A DNA stretch of 64,000 nucleotides from Chloroflexota bacterium (GCA_016861025.1 BOKO01000005.1:62001-126000); one strand, 5' to 3'. Positions 8,522-18,239 are shown, numbered from the stretch's first letter. Program-made: numbers and translations. Notes: generated by a model from the letters alone, not told the origin.

Positions 8522-9739
8522 ATGCGGATTCTATTTTGCGGACAATCGTATTATCGCAAAGACAACGGTCAGGCAGTTTTTATGATTCGCCTGGCGGACG
8601 GATTGGTTGCAGCCGGCCATGAGGTGATGGCGCTGGCGCCCTCTGAGAAGGGTCTCGCCAATCGCTGCAACGTGAACGGCGTCATTGTACAGACAGTGCC
8701 GGCGTTGCACATCGGCTACAACCTCAACATCACAGCGTTTAGCGACAGCGTCGTCGAAGCGGCGCTGGATGAATTCAAGCCGGACATCGTGCACATTCAG
8801 GATCATCTGTTTCTGAGTCGCACGGTGCTGCGATTGGCGCGTCAGCGCGGTATGCGCGTTGTGGGCACCAACCATTTTTTGCCAAACAACTGGTCGAACA
8901 ATCTCTACATTCCACGCAGTGTACAGGGCGTCGTTCACAAGGCGATGTGGCACAACATGCTGGAAGTCTTCAATCAACTCGACGCCGCCACGACTCCTAC
9001 AGAAACGGCGGTGGCGATTCTGCGCAAACAGGACATCCGCATTCCGGTCAAGGCAATTTCCTGTGGCGTCAATCAAGATGAGTTCTATCCGCGCCCCGAT
9101 CTTGACCCGACGGTCATGCGACGGCGCTATCGATTGGCGTTAGATCGCACGGTGTTTCTTTATGTGGGACGAGTCGACCGTGAGAAGGGTCTGGACGACA
9201 TTGTCGACGCCGCCGAAATGTTGATTGACGAGCCGATCCAATTTGCGATTGCGGGCAAGGGAATGTATCGCGATATCTTGGTGGAGCAGGTGAACAGCCG
9301 TGGACTCAGCCATGTCGTCGCCTTTCCTGGCTATGTGCCCGGCGAAGACCTGCCGTTGCTGATGAACAGCATCGATGCATTCATCATGCCTAGCGCGCAG
9401 GAATTGCAAAGCATCGCCACTTTGGAAGCAATGTCGTGCGCCAAGCCCGTGCTCGCCGCCAACGCACGCGCCTTGCCAGAACTGGTCGAGCATGGAGTCA
9501 ACGGCTATTTGTTCAAGCCCTTTAATGCAGCAAGCATTGCCGGCACCGTACAGCTTTTTCTCAGCAAACGCCAACGCTGGGCGGAAATGGGATTGGCAGG
9601 CCTCGAGAGGGCGCGACCGCATCATCTGAGCAACACTGTTCAACGATATGTTGAATGGTATGAGAGTGTAATTGGTCGCTCCGTTTATGCGCATACACGG
9701 CAGCCCAATCAGCCGATTGGCGTAACCGCCGCCGGTTAG
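8522..9739 (+). CDS. glycosyltransferase family 4 protein
   Basis: A GT-B retaining glycosyltransferase of 405 aa that transfers a sugar from a nucleotide donor to a lipid or glycan acceptor. The N-terminal Rossmann half starts MRILFCGQSYYRKDNGQAVFM, with PDIVHIQDHLFLSR near residue 85. The C-terminal half has TVFLYVGRVDREKGLDD and the donor-binding EX7E-like region PSAQELQSIATLEAMSCAKP with AANARALPELVEHGVNGYLF. It resembles enzymes that glycosylate diacylglycerol, but the acceptor is not determined. The SCP2-like gene begins 6 bases after its stop, so the two probably form a transcript. No membrane helix is evident. Confidence 0.85.
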   Translation: MRILFCGQSYYRKDNGQAVFMIRLADGLVAAGHEVMALAPSEKGLANRCNVNGVIVQTVPALHIGYNLNITAFSDSVVEAALDEFKPDIVHIQDHLFLSRTVLRLARQRGMRVVGTNHFLPNNWSNNLYIPRSVQGVVHKAMWHNMLEVFNQLDAATTPTETAVAILRKQDIRIPVKAISCGVNQDEFYPRPDLDPTVMRRRYRLALDRTVFLYVGRVDREKGLDDIVDAAEMLIDEPIQFAIAGKGMYRDILVEQVNSRGLSHVVAFPGYVPGEDLPLLMNSIDAFIMPSAQELQSIATLEAMSCAKPVLAANARALPELVEHGVNGYLFKPFNAASIAGTVQLFLSKRQRWAEMGLAGLERARPHHLSNTVQRYVEWYESVIGRSVYAHTRQPNQPIGVTAAG

Positions 9740-9745
9740 AGGTAT

Positions 9746-10165
9746 ATGTCCGTTTTTCAATCGGCCGAGCAATTTTATGCTGTCATGCAAGAAGTCTTCG
9801 ACTACGTGATGGAGCATCCCGAACACGTAGATTCCTTTATGCACAGCAACCTGGTCGTGCGCATGACCACAACCGACCCCGACGCTGAAATTGTGCTCGA
9901 TGGACGTCAACCGCCGCTGGGCGTCTTTTTTGGCTCACGACCGGGGCGCGCCAATCTTGAAGTCAACCTTGCCGCCGACCTCTTGCACGCGCTCTGGATG
10001 GGTGCAGAGAGCACACACCAGGCATTCTTCAATGGACGTATTCAGACGCGCGGCAATCTGCTCAAAGCCATGCAGTTGATCGAGGTTTTTCTGGCGGCTG
10101 AACGCATCTACCCGACGATTGCGCGACGTTACGGGCTGGCTGACGTTGCTGAGGAAAGCGGCTAG
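9746..10165 (+). CDS. SCP2-like lipid-binding domain protein
   Basis: A 139-residue protein. The middle part reads like an SCP2 sterol-carrier domain: LVVRMTTTDPDAEIVLDG, then LEVNLAADLLHALWMGA, then FFNGRIQTRGNLLKAMQLIEVF. It probably binds a hydrophobic ligand in the cytosol. Being 6 bases downstream of the glycosyltransferase suggests a link to membrane lipid or glycolipid handling. The family is assigned from motif feel only. Confidence 0.6.
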   Translation: MSVFQSAEQFYAVMQEVFDYVMEHPEHVDSFMHSNLVVRMTTTDPDAEIVLDGRQPPLGVFFGSRPGRANLEVNLAADLLHALWMGAESTHQAFFNGRIQTRGNLLKAMQLIEVFLAAERIYPTIARRYGLADVAEESG

Positions 10166-10272
10166 TGCAGGTGGGCGCAACGGTCTGCAATGTCCCGCCT
10201 TTTTCCATGCCTTCCACCGTCTTCCAGTGCATACGTTCAAAGTCTGCGTCACGCCCATGCCGCTAAATCGCT

Positions 10273-10301
10273 TTGACACCTACCTGATCAGCCGGTATAA
10301 T
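10273..10301 (+). promoter_or_regulatory. consensus sigma-A promoter of dnaG-rpoD
   Basis: TTGACA and TATAAT are both perfect, separated by exactly 17 bases. The predicted start near 10308 gives a leader of about 55 bases before dnaG. Confidence 0.85.
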
Positions 10302-10362
10302 GCACGCATCCACATGGGGTCTGGAACAGCCGATTCACCGTGGCGATGGAGCATGAAATAGT

Positions 10363-12351
10363 ATGGTTGGCAGCGTCACGGACGAAGTCAAACAGCGGGT
10401 TGACATTGTCGAACTGATCTCCCGCTACACCCCGCTCAAGCGCGCGGGAAGCGTATACAAAGGACTTTGCCCATTCCACAGCGAACGAACACCGAGTTTC
10501 GTCGTCTTTCCTCACACTGGCACATGGCATTGCTTTGGCGCATGTGGAACCGGAGGCGATGTCTTCGGGTTTGTGATGCGCAAAGAGAACCTCACCTTTC
10601 GAGAGGCGCTCGAGCTGCTGGCAAACCAGGTTGGCGTCGAGTTGAAACCCGTTGGGGGCGATGCGCGCGGCGAACAGCGGAGTCGTCTCTACGAAGCCAA
10701 CGAAGCGGCCGCCATTTTTTATCAACAGACCCTGGCGCATCATCCTGCCGCCGCCGATGCAAGAGCTTATCTTGAACGCCGCGGCATCGACTCTGCAACA
10801 ACAGCCAGCTTCCGACTTGGGTTTGCGCCTCCAGGCTGGAGCAGTCTGCGCGATCACCTGCTCGAGCGCGGTTTTTCCCTTGATGTGCTGCTTGAAGCTG
10901 GTTTGATCAAACGCAGCGAGGAACGCCAGACAACCTTCGATGCGTTTCGGAATCGCGTGATCTTCCCTATTTGCGACCGGCAGGGACGCGTGATAGGGTT
11001 TGGCGGCCGCGTTCTCGACGATGGCGTTCCTAAGTACTTGAATACATCGGAGACGCCGCTCTTTATCAAAAGCCACATCGTCTACGGTCTCGACCTGGCG
11101 CATCGCTCGATTCGTGAGCGCGACCAGGTGGTGATCGTCGAGGGCTATATGGATGTGATCGCTGCGCATCAACACGGCTATACAAATGTGGTGGCGTGTA
11201 TGGGCACGTCGCTCACAGCAGAACAACTGCAGCAGCTCCAACGCCAGACGAACAACTTTGTGTTGGCGCTCGACGCCGACGCCGCCGGCCAACAGGCCAC
11301 GATCCGCGGCTTGAATCAGGCGCGTCAGGCGCTGGCGCGTGTGCGCAAACCGGTCGTGGCGCCGGGCGGCAAGGTTCAGTTCGAGGAGCGGTTGGGCGCC
11401 AATCTGTTCATCACCACATTGCCCGAAGGACGCGATCCGGACGACGTCATCCGACAGGATGCACAGCTGTGGGAACAGATTGTCGCTTCCGCCAAACCGC
11501 TGGTCGATTTCTATTGCGATGTCATCGCCCGACAAACGGATCTGACCAGCGCGCTGGGCAAAGGAAAAGCCGTCGCCGAGTTGACGCCGTTGATCGCCGA
11601 ATTGAGCGACGAAATTGAACGACAGCATTACATCCAACTGCTGAGTCGGATGGTGCAGATCGATGAGATGACGATCGCCGGTCGGGTGCAGGCTTCGGCG
11701 CGCACGTTGCGCGCTGGGGTTGGGTTCCGCCGACGCGCCGATGTGGGGGCAACCAATGAATCGACGAACGCGCTTCGCCCACAAGCGCGGCCAGAAAATC
11801 GCTCCAATCAATACGATCATGAGGAGCATCTGCTGGCGCTGCTGCTGGCGAACGTCGATCTGGTGGTGTTTCTAGCCAATGATGTTATCGAACGCTATCA
11901 TCTGGCGCCGCTGCTGCCGCCGGATTGGCAACATGTCGAGAATCAGGAAATTTTTCGGGCGCTCAAACAATTTCTGAACAGCGACGAACCTTGGGACATC
12001 GAACTATTTCAAGATATGCTAGATAAGCATTTGCATGGTCGGCTGGCGCGGCTGATGGCGTATGCGTCGATGCTGCCGCCGCGCGATTCGCTGGTGGTGC
12101 GCGAGGATGCAGTCAAAGGCCTGTTGCGTGTACGCATGGACCGTGTGCGATCCGAAATGACGAAGATCAAATATCTGCAAGATGAATTGCAGCGTACAGG
12201 CGATCTGGAGGCGGCGCGCAGTTTTGAGAAAATGACCAATGCCTATCTGCGCGAGCTGGCGCATCTGCAGCGCCAGAGTGTACGCATTCCGCAGGAGTTG
12301 TTTCGCAAGACGATCGGCAAGCAGGAAGGCCTGAAACTTTCGACGGTGTAG
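10363..12351 (+). CDS. dnaG: DNA primase
   Basis: Makes RNA primers for replication. The 662-residue protein has an N-terminal zinc finger with C36, H39, C57 and C61; the last pair is CX3C (CFGAC) where most bacteria have CX2C. The catalytic core follows (TASFRLGFAPPGW, VIFPICDRQGRVIGFGGRVL, PKYLNTSETPLF), then a TOPRIM domain with EGYMDVIAAHQHG near residue 260 and ALDADAAGQQAT. An additional segment between residues 325 and 350 (PVVAPGGKVQFEE) interrupts the TOPRIM region. The C-terminal part is the helicase-interaction domain. It lies 22 bases upstream of rpoD, the conserved macromolecular-synthesis arrangement. Confidence 0.95.
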   Translation: MVGSVTDEVKQRVDIVELISRYTPLKRAGSVYKGLCPFHSERTPSFVVFPHTGTWHCFGACGTGGDVFGFVMRKENLTFREALELLANQVGVELKPVGGDARGEQRSRLYEANEAAAIFYQQTLAHHPAAADARAYLERRGIDSATTASFRLGFAPPGWSSLRDHLLERGFSLDVLLEAGLIKRSEERQTTFDAFRNRVIFPICDRQGRVIGFGGRVLDDGVPKYLNTSETPLFIKSHIVYGLDLAHRSIRERDQVVIVEGYMDVIAAHQHGYTNVVACMGTSLTAEQLQQLQRQTNNFVLALDADAAGQQATIRGLNQARQALARVRKPVVAPGGKVQFEERLGANLFITTLPEGRDPDDVIRQDAQLWEQIVASAKPLVDFYCDVIARQTDLTSALGKGKAVAELTPLIAELSDEIERQHYIQLLSRMVQIDEMTIAGRVQASARTLRAGVGFRRRADVGATNESTNALRPQARPENRSNQYDHEEHLLALLLANVDLVVFLANDVIERYHLAPLLPPDWQHVENQEIFRALKQFLNSDEPWDIELFQDMLDKHLHGRLARLMAYASMLPPRDSLVVREDAVKGLLRVRMDRVRSEMTKIKYLQDELQRTGDLEAARSFEKMTNAYLRELAHLQRQSVRIPQELFRKTIGKQEGLKLSTV

Positions 12352-12373
12352 ATAAGGGCGAATCAATAAATCA

Positions 12374-13696
12374 ATGACGAAGCCTATCAATCACTCCCCA
12401 GAGCCGGACGAGCCCGAAGACGAGATCGAGTTCATTGCCCCGTTGCCGCGCCGCGGTGAAACTGGTGAAAGTGAACTGGATGAGTATATCCATTTGGGTG
12501 AAAGCGAATCGCAGGAAGACGATCTCTTCGAAGAGGTGGAAGACGCTGAAATCGAAGAGGAAGACAGCGCGCCCATTCCACGCATAGAGCGCGATATCAA
12601 ACTCGAAGAAGAGATCGAACAAGAGAAGTATAAACCGATCGAGACGCTCATCGCCGATCTGCAAGAAGTGGGCCAAAGCCTCGACCCGGTGCGCATGTAT
12701 TTGCGCGACATTGGTCGCCACCAGCTGCTTTCGGCGGAAGAGGAGATGGAGCTGGCCGAGAAAATCCGCATCGGCGTCGAGGCGGAGGAGAAGCTGGAGG
12801 CGCTTTTCGGCGGCCGCAGCGACGCCGACCTGAGCGACGAAGAGCTTGATCAAAAGGATGAACTGGAGCTGTTGGCGCGCCAGGGGCGCATCGCCCACAA
12901 CAAGCTGGCGCAGAGCAACCTGCGTCTGGTTGTCAGCGTCGCCAAACGCTACATCGGCCGTGGGCTGAACTTTCTCGACCTGATCCAGGAGGGCAATCTC
13001 GGCTTGCTGCGCGCCGTGGATAAGTTCGACCACACCCTCGGCTTTAAGTTCAGCACCTACGCCACCTGGTGGATTCGACAGGCGATCAGCCGCGCCATCG
13101 CCGACCAGGCGCGCACCATCCGCATCCCTGTGCACATGGTCGAGACGATCAACCGCCAGGCGCGCACCCAGCGTCGTCTGCAACAGGAGCTTGGCCGCGA
13201 ACCGACATTCGAGGAGATCGCCATCGAAATGGAGTTTTTGGAGCCGGATGAAATCCGGCGCTACCGGGAGGCACACGCCAAAGGGCGACGCATCGAGCCG
13301 GACTTGCAGCGCCAGCTCGAGCGCGCAGCAGCCAAGGTGCGGCGGATTCAGCGCCTTAGTCAGGAGCCGCTCAGCCTGGAGACGCCGGTTGGCTCGGAGG
13401 AGAACAGCTATCTCGGCGATTTCATCGAGGACGATAGCCTGCCCGGCCCGGTCGATTCAGCCAGTCGCCGCCTGCTCAAGGAACAGATGGAGGAGATTCT
13501 CGACGGGCTGAGTGACCGCGAACGCAAGGTGCTGATCATGCGCTTTGGGCTGGAGGACGGCGTCACGCGCACACTGGAAGATGTGGGCAGGGAGTTCAAC
13601 GTCACCCGCGAGCGCGTGCGTCAGATCGAAGCCAAGGCGTTGCGCAAACTCCGTCATCCCCTGCGCAGCCGAAAGTTGAGAGATTATCTGGCATGA
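12374..13696 (+). CDS. rpoD: RNA polymerase primary sigma factor (sigma-70 family)
   Basis: Directs RNA polymerase to housekeeping promoters. In 440 residues it has a highly acidic N-terminus (residues 1-90), region 1.2 (DPVRMYLRDIGRHQLLSAEEE), regions 2.1-2.4 (NLRLVVSVAKRYIGRGLNFLDLIQ in part, then FSTYATWWIRQAISRAIADQ), region 3, and region 4.2 with the helix-turn-helix TLEDVGREFNVTRERVRQIE. A 25-residue acidic spacer lies between regions 1.2 and 2.1. It follows dnaG closely and is probably co-transcribed. The perfect TTGACA-17-TATAAT boxes in this window agree with a standard sigma-A. Confidence 0.95.
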   Translation: MTKPINHSPEPDEPEDEIEFIAPLPRRGETGESELDEYIHLGESESQEDDLFEEVEDAEIEEEDSAPIPRIERDIKLEEEIEQEKYKPIETLIADLQEVGQSLDPVRMYLRDIGRHQLLSAEEEMELAEKIRIGVEAEEKLEALFGGRSDADLSDEELDQKDELELLARQGRIAHNKLAQSNLRLVVSVAKRYIGRGLNFLDLIQEGNLGLLRAVDKFDHTLGFKFSTYATWWIRQAISRAIADQARTIRIPVHMVETINRQARTQRRLQQELGREPTFEEIAIEMEFLEPDEIRRYREAHAKGRRIEPDLQRQLERAAAKVRRIQRLSQEPLSLETPVGSEENSYLGDFIEDDSLPGPVDSASRRLLKEQMEEILDGLSDRERKVLIMRFGLEDGVTRTLEDVGREFNVTRERVRQIEAKALRKLRHPLRSRKLRDYLA

Positions 13697-13697
13697 C

Positions 13698-13746
13698 GAC
13701 TGGAGATAAGAGATGATGGATGCTTCGGAATTCCCGGTCTCCAGTC
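13698..13746. repeat. inverted repeat after rpoD
   Basis: GACTGGAGA (13698-13706) and TCTCCAGTC (13738-13746) are perfect complements 31 bases apart, followed by a pyrimidine-rich stretch with CCCCTTTTT. It may serve as the rpoD transcript end. Confidence 0.4.
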
Positions 13747-13774
13747 TTCACTTCCCCTTTTTCCGCCGCCAAAT

Positions 13775-13803
13775 TTGACAATCCTGCTCCGTTCCCCTAT
13801 ACT
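13775..13803 (+). promoter_or_regulatory. tRNA-Asn promoter
   Basis: TTGACA, a 17-base spacer and TATACT lie 19 bases upstream of the tRNA 5' end. One -10 position differs from consensus. Confidence 0.75.
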
Positions 13804-13820
13804 TTTATTCTGTTGGCAGT

Positions 13821-13898
<78 letters not shown>

Positions 13899-13904
13899 GA
13901 TACG

Positions 13905-13938
13905 AAAGCCTCTTTCTCACTCAAGAAAGAGGCTTTTT
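13905..13938 (+). terminator. intrinsic terminator after tRNA-Asn
   Basis: AAAGCCTCTTTCT pairs with AGAAAGAGGCTTT over 13 bp around a 6-base loop and ends in a T-run. On the other strand the stem is preceded by A residues, so it may also serve the convergent protoglobin gene. Confidence 0.9.
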
Positions 13939-13964
13939 GATTTAGAACGCGTCCCAACCAATAT

Positions 13965-14555
13965 CTAAAAATCTCCATCTCTGACGTATGGAGCGCTCCA
14001 CAGCGCCACCTGCATTACCACCGATTTGAACCAAGCCTGGTGCATCTTGTCCACCTCTTCGGGATCGTGCCCCTTCCTGGCTAGAAAAGGCTTAATAGTC
14101 GCCGTAATCGGGTAGATGAAAGCAACCAGGTAGCGATGGTCTATGTTTGGCACAGAATCAACGCCATCGGTCTTGTTCTTCTTGGTGCGGTGATGACGCA
14201 AGCCAATTTCGTAGGCATAGTCGAGCCACGCCTGGTCATAGGGGCGGTTGCAGGTGTCTAGAATCCACTGACCAAAGCGCTTGCGTACAGCGGCCAGATA
14301 ATCGATGTTGGCGTTTCCCTTGCCATCGGTGAAGTAATACACCAGATGAGGATGGGAGCCTACAAAACCGTACCACAGGTCAAGGATGTCCTCGACTTGA
14401 TCAGCCAGAACTTCACCGGCCAAATGCAGGTGTTTCTCGTCTTCGGCGTCGAAGAGCACAGCCTTTTTCAGGTTCTCCAACTCTTGCGCGCTAAGTGGAG
14501 ATCGAGCAACTTGATCTCTCCCATAGGAGTAGCCGGAGATGTCAGTCGTCGTCAT
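13965..14555 (-). CDS. protoglobin domain protein
   Basis: A haem protein of about 196 aa. The N-terminus TDISGYSYGRDQVARSPLS matches the protoglobin family, and the F-helix YAYEIGLRHHRTKK gives His121 as probable proximal haem ligand, close to His120 of the Methanosarcina protein. Single-domain protoglobins bind O2, CO or NO; no signalling domain is attached here. The ATG at 14555 follows GAGGAGG; an ATG five codons upstream has no such site. It lies 147 bases downstream of a Cys-rich MarR gene on the same strand, which suggests a gas or redox response pair. Confidence 0.85.
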   Translation of the reverse strand: MTTTDISGYSYGRDQVARSPLSAQELENLKKAVLFDAEDEKHLHLAGEVLADQVEDILDLWYGFVGSHPHLVYYFTDGKGNANIDYLAAVRKRFGQWILDTCNRPYDQAWLDYAYEIGLRHHRTKKNKTDGVDSVPNIDHRYLVAFIYPITATIKPFLARKGHDPEEVDKMHQAWFKSVVMQVALWSAPYVRDGDF

Positions 14556-14701
14556 GTTATACCTCCTCAAAATAGATTATGGTGCAAGATTCAGTTATCA
14601 CGGAATGCCGGGTTCGCGTAGACGGTTGTAGTTTCAGTCGATTCGGTGGCAATCTGTTGCACCACACAAAATGAGCAACAGAGACACAGCTCCACCCCCT
14701 T

Positions 14702-15319
14702 TCAAGTTTCCGCCGGAACAAAGTCGGGACACTCGAGATAGGTGTTTGGCTCAGCCAAGGGAGCATTTACGAATGTGCAGTGGTGAGGTCCGCGAGGATC
14801 GTTGGGATGCGCATTTTTCTGAAAGAACTGACAACCCCAACACATTTCGTAAACGCTCACATATCCGGCGCGCTGTAGCCGACGAACGATAGCCTGGGTT
14901 GCGCGCAGAAAGACAGTCTGCTCCACCTCTGGTAGAGCTGCCACAGCAAGTTCAATTTCGTCCAGCACATTGTTCAGCGCCTCTATGTCGCGCTCGCCAT
15001 TGGGTGTCAACTCGAGCGTGACGACGCGCTGATCTTCTGGCAATGGTGTACGTTTGATCAATTGTTTGTCTTCAAGCGCATTCGCCACACCGCTCGATGT
15101 TGCATAGGTGACTCCCAACCGATTGGCTAAGCCGCCAATCGTGCGAACACCCGGACGAGCATATTTGAGAAACAACAACGATTGAATCTGGGTCGGAGAA
15201 AGACGCATGACCTTGCCTCGTTCTCGGAAGACATGCTCAATTGCCTGGGCAATACGATAAAGTGCAATCGTAATCTGGCCGGCGGGTGTATCTCTGTGAT
15301 TTGGATTGAATGGCGACAT
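14702..15319 (-). CDS. MarR-family transcriptional regulator with Cys-rich C-terminus
   Basis: A DNA-binding repressor of 205 aa. The winged helix spans roughly residues 40-110 (RLSPTQIQSLLFLKYARPG, IGGLANRLGVTYATSSGVANAL, and the wing KRTPLPEDQRVV). The C-terminus has CWGC at 160-163, HHC at 179-181 and C197 followed by PDF, a metal- or redox-sensing arrangement known in a MarR subgroup. A 17-bp palindrome directly before the start overlaps the ribosome site, pointing to autoregulation. The downstream protoglobin gene may be another target, although no second palindrome is seen there. Confidence 0.85.
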   Translation of the reverse strand: MSPFNPNHRDTPAGQITIALYRIAQAIEHVFRERGKVMRLSPTQIQSLLFLKYARPGVRTIGGLANRLGVTYATSSGVANALEDKQLIKRTPLPEDQRVVTLELTPNGERDIEALNNVLDEIELAVAALPEVEQTVFLRATQAIVRRLQRAGYVSVYEMCWGCQFFQKNAHPNDPRGPHHCTFVNAPLAEPNTYLECPDFVPAET

Positions 15320-15320
15320 T

Positions 15321-15337
15321 ATTTAGGACTCCTAAAT
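15321..15337. promoter_or_regulatory. palindromic MarR operator (predicted)
   Basis: ATTTAGGACTCCTAAAT is a perfect palindrome around the central C15329, beginning one base from the MarR start codon and containing its AGGAG ribosome site. Length and symmetry fit MarR dimers. Confidence 0.7.
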
Positions 15338-15419
15338 TATTATACAGAAAGGGATGCCATTTGTCAAGCATCGATTCTCTGGCTCAAAGGCGACGCCGCA
15401 TGATTGGGCAAAGCAGGTG

Positions 15420-15463
15420 ATTGCCTTCAGCGTGACAGGGCGTCCCGTCACGCTGAAGGCAAT
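15420..15463. repeat. 17-bp perfect inverted repeat
   Basis: The arms 15420-15436 (ATTGCCTTCAGCGTGAC) and 15447-15463 are perfect complements around a 10-base loop. No T-run follows on either strand. It lies downstream of the DUF1638 gene and upstream of the MarR operator. It may stabilise or end the DUF1638 transcript, or be a mobile REP-like element. Confidence 0.7.
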
Positions 15464-15504
15464 GACCACAGTTTTTCGGAGAGATGCAAGAGCAGCAACG
15501 TCGT

Positions 15505-16119
15505 TTATTTGAGCGCGTGCGCCAGAATTCGTTTCGATTCTGGCTGGAGCAGCTCCAACAGCCGCGCTTCTAGAAAGTTGTAGCCGGTTGCCCGGATTTC
15601 CAGCGGGAGACCAAGATAGGATGCGGCGGCCTTGGCTTCTTCGATCAACGCCGGATCGGGCTTCTGCACCAGATAGACCAGCCGCTTGTAGGCGCCGAAG
15701 TAATCGTCCTTGAGCTGCGGGAAACGATCCAGCCCCATTGACTTGAGGATCAACGTGCGAAACTGGCGCACCATGAAGTCGGTCATAAAATAACTGCCCG
15801 GCTCTTCATCCATCAACTGCTGAAACAGCTCGCCGCCGTACCATTCATAACAGTGCGGCCCAGCAATGCGTTCGACGCCCAGCCTGTCGAGCATTGCATC
15901 GAGCGCGCCGCCCGTGCCACAGTCGCCATAGACGACAATCAGCCGTTCGTAGCGGTCGCGCAGTTCGACAATGCGCTTTTCCACAGCTGGCGCAATGCGC
16001 GTCGGAATCATGTGGAAGGTGGCCGGGACAGCCACCACATCCACTTTCCAATGATGTCGTTGCTTAAGCGCCAACACTTCCCGTGCAAGCGCGCCGCAGA
16101 TGATCAGACAGGTGGACAT
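15505..16119 (-). CDS. DUF1638 protein
   Basis: A 204-residue protein starting STCLIICGALAREVLAL, with IVVYGDCGTGGALDAML near residue 65 and GPHCYEWYGGELFQQL near 87; conserved Cys and His residues suggest metal binding. The family is often found beside corrinoid methyltransferase genes, and here it follows the methyl-tetrahydrofolate methyltransferase gene. Its biochemical role is not established. It is the last gene of the one-carbon block and is separated from it by a 24-bp hairpin. Confidence 0.75.
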   Translation of the reverse strand: MSTCLIICGALAREVLALKQRHHWKVDVVAVPATFHMIPTRIAPAVEKRIVELRDRYERLIVVYGDCGTGGALDAMLDRLGVERIAGPHCYEWYGGELFQQLMDEEPGSYFMTDFMVRQFRTLILKSMGLDRFPQLKDDYFGAYKRLVYLVQKPDPALIEEAKAAASYLGLPLEIRATGYNFLEARLLELLQPESKRILAHALK

Positions 16120-16142
16120 AGAGATTCAGGAGATTGGAGACT

Positions 16143-16202
16143 AGAGATTAGAGATTGGAGATTGGGTATCATCACGAGCCCAATCTCCAATCTCTAATCT
16201 CT
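16143..16202. repeat. 24-bp perfect hairpin of GAGATT heptamers
   Basis: The arms 16143-16166 and 16179-16202 are perfect complements around a 12-base loop. Each arm is built of GAGATTA/GAGATTG units. It lies between the pterin methyltransferase and DUF1638 genes and belongs to the same family as 43-133. Confidence 0.9.
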
Positions 16203-16212
16203 TAATCTCTCT

Positions 16213-17112
16213 TTATCCCCTCCGCATCCTTCGCTCGCGTCGCGCACCGCCTGCCGCTTCGCCCTCCGACTTCGGCTCGCGGTTTGCCATGATCCAGTTC
16301 AGGCAGTTTTCGTCGTTGCCGGTCATCACGTCCGCCGCCATGATTGCGGTCTTGATGTGCTCCTCGATCGGGTTAGTGATCGCTGAGGTCAGGCCGGCCC
16401 CGATCGCCATCGCCAGGAATGCGCCGTTGAGGGGACCGCGATTGGGCAGTCCGAACGAGACGTTGCTGGCGCCGCAGCATGTGTTGACCTTGAGTTCATC
16501 GCGGCAGCGGCGCACGATCTCAAACACCTGCCGACCGGCATAGCGCATGGCGCCGATCGGCATCACCAGCGGGTCGATCAGCACATCCTCGCGCGGAATG
16601 CCGTGATCCATTGCCCGTTCGATGATCTTCTTTGCCACTGCCAGGCGCACTTCCGGATTTTCAGAGATGCCGGTTTCGTCGTTGGAGATGGCGATCACCG
16701 CCGCACCATATTTCTTGACCAGCGGCAGCACCGCTTCCAGCCGCTCCTCCTCGCCCGTCACCGAGTTGACCAGCGCCTTGCCCTGATAGACGGAAAGCCC
16801 GCTTTCCAACGCCTTGACAATCGACGAGTCAATCGAGAGCGGTGCGTCGGTGATCGACTGCACCAGCTTGACCGCCTCCGCCAGGATCGCCGGTTCGTCG
16901 GCAAGCGGGATGCCGGCGTTGACATCGAGCATGTGCGCGCCGGCGGCAACCTGGGCAAGGGCGTCGCTGATCACGCGCGAAAAATCGCCCGCCGCCATCT
17001 CCGCCGCCAGTTTCTTGCGTCCGGTCGGATTGATGCGCTCGCCGATGATCACAAATGGCAGATCAGGGCCGATGCGCACTTCTTTGGTTCGAGAACTGAC
17101 AACCGTTTCCAC
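16213..17112 (-). CDS. methyltetrahydrofolate:corrinoid methyltransferase (pterin-binding)
   Basis: A DHPS-fold TIM barrel of 299 aa that would move a methyl group between a corrinoid protein and tetrahydrofolate. Pterin-binding motifs are FVIIGERINPTGR (20-32), HMLDVNAG (60-67), PLSIDSS (91-97) and ASNVSFGLPNRGPLN (215-229). This matches MtvA/MtgA-like stand-alone enzymes and the MetH pterin domain. The last 17 residues, rich in Arg (GGARRERRMRRG), are a tail not needed for the barrel and resemble the tail of the homocysteine methyltransferase at 19518. It lies 104 bases after metF and fits a pathway feeding methyl groups into folate. Confidence 0.9.
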   Translation of the reverse strand: METVVSSRTKEVRIGPDLPFVIIGERINPTGRKKLAAEMAAGDFSRVISDALAQVAAGAHMLDVNAGIPLADEPAILAEAVKLVQSITDAPLSIDSSIVKALESGLSVYQGKALVNSVTGEEERLEAVLPLVKKYGAAVIAISNDETGISENPEVRLAVAKKIIERAMDHGIPREDVLIDPLVMPIGAMRYAGRQVFEIVRRCRDELKVNTCCGASNVSFGLPNRGPLNGAFLAMAIGAGLTSAITNPIEEHIKTAIMAADVMTGNDENCLNWIMANREPKSEGEAAGGARRERRMRRG

Positions 17113-17216
17113 AAAAGGCTCCTTATTTCAATCGTTTGTTTTTGCTGATTTCAAGGTTGCTATGGAACGTCCGCTGCACCTTTCAGGGAACTTCAGCGCT
17201 CCCTGAAAATGAAAGT

Positions 17217-18235
<1,019 letters not shown>

Positions 18236-18239
<4 letters not shown>

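Noticed and set aside
14580..14664. 8-bp inverted repeat TGGTGCAA/TTGCACCA upstream of the protoglobin gene
   Set aside because: The arms are 69 bases apart, too far for a simple operator, and 8 bp can occur by chance.
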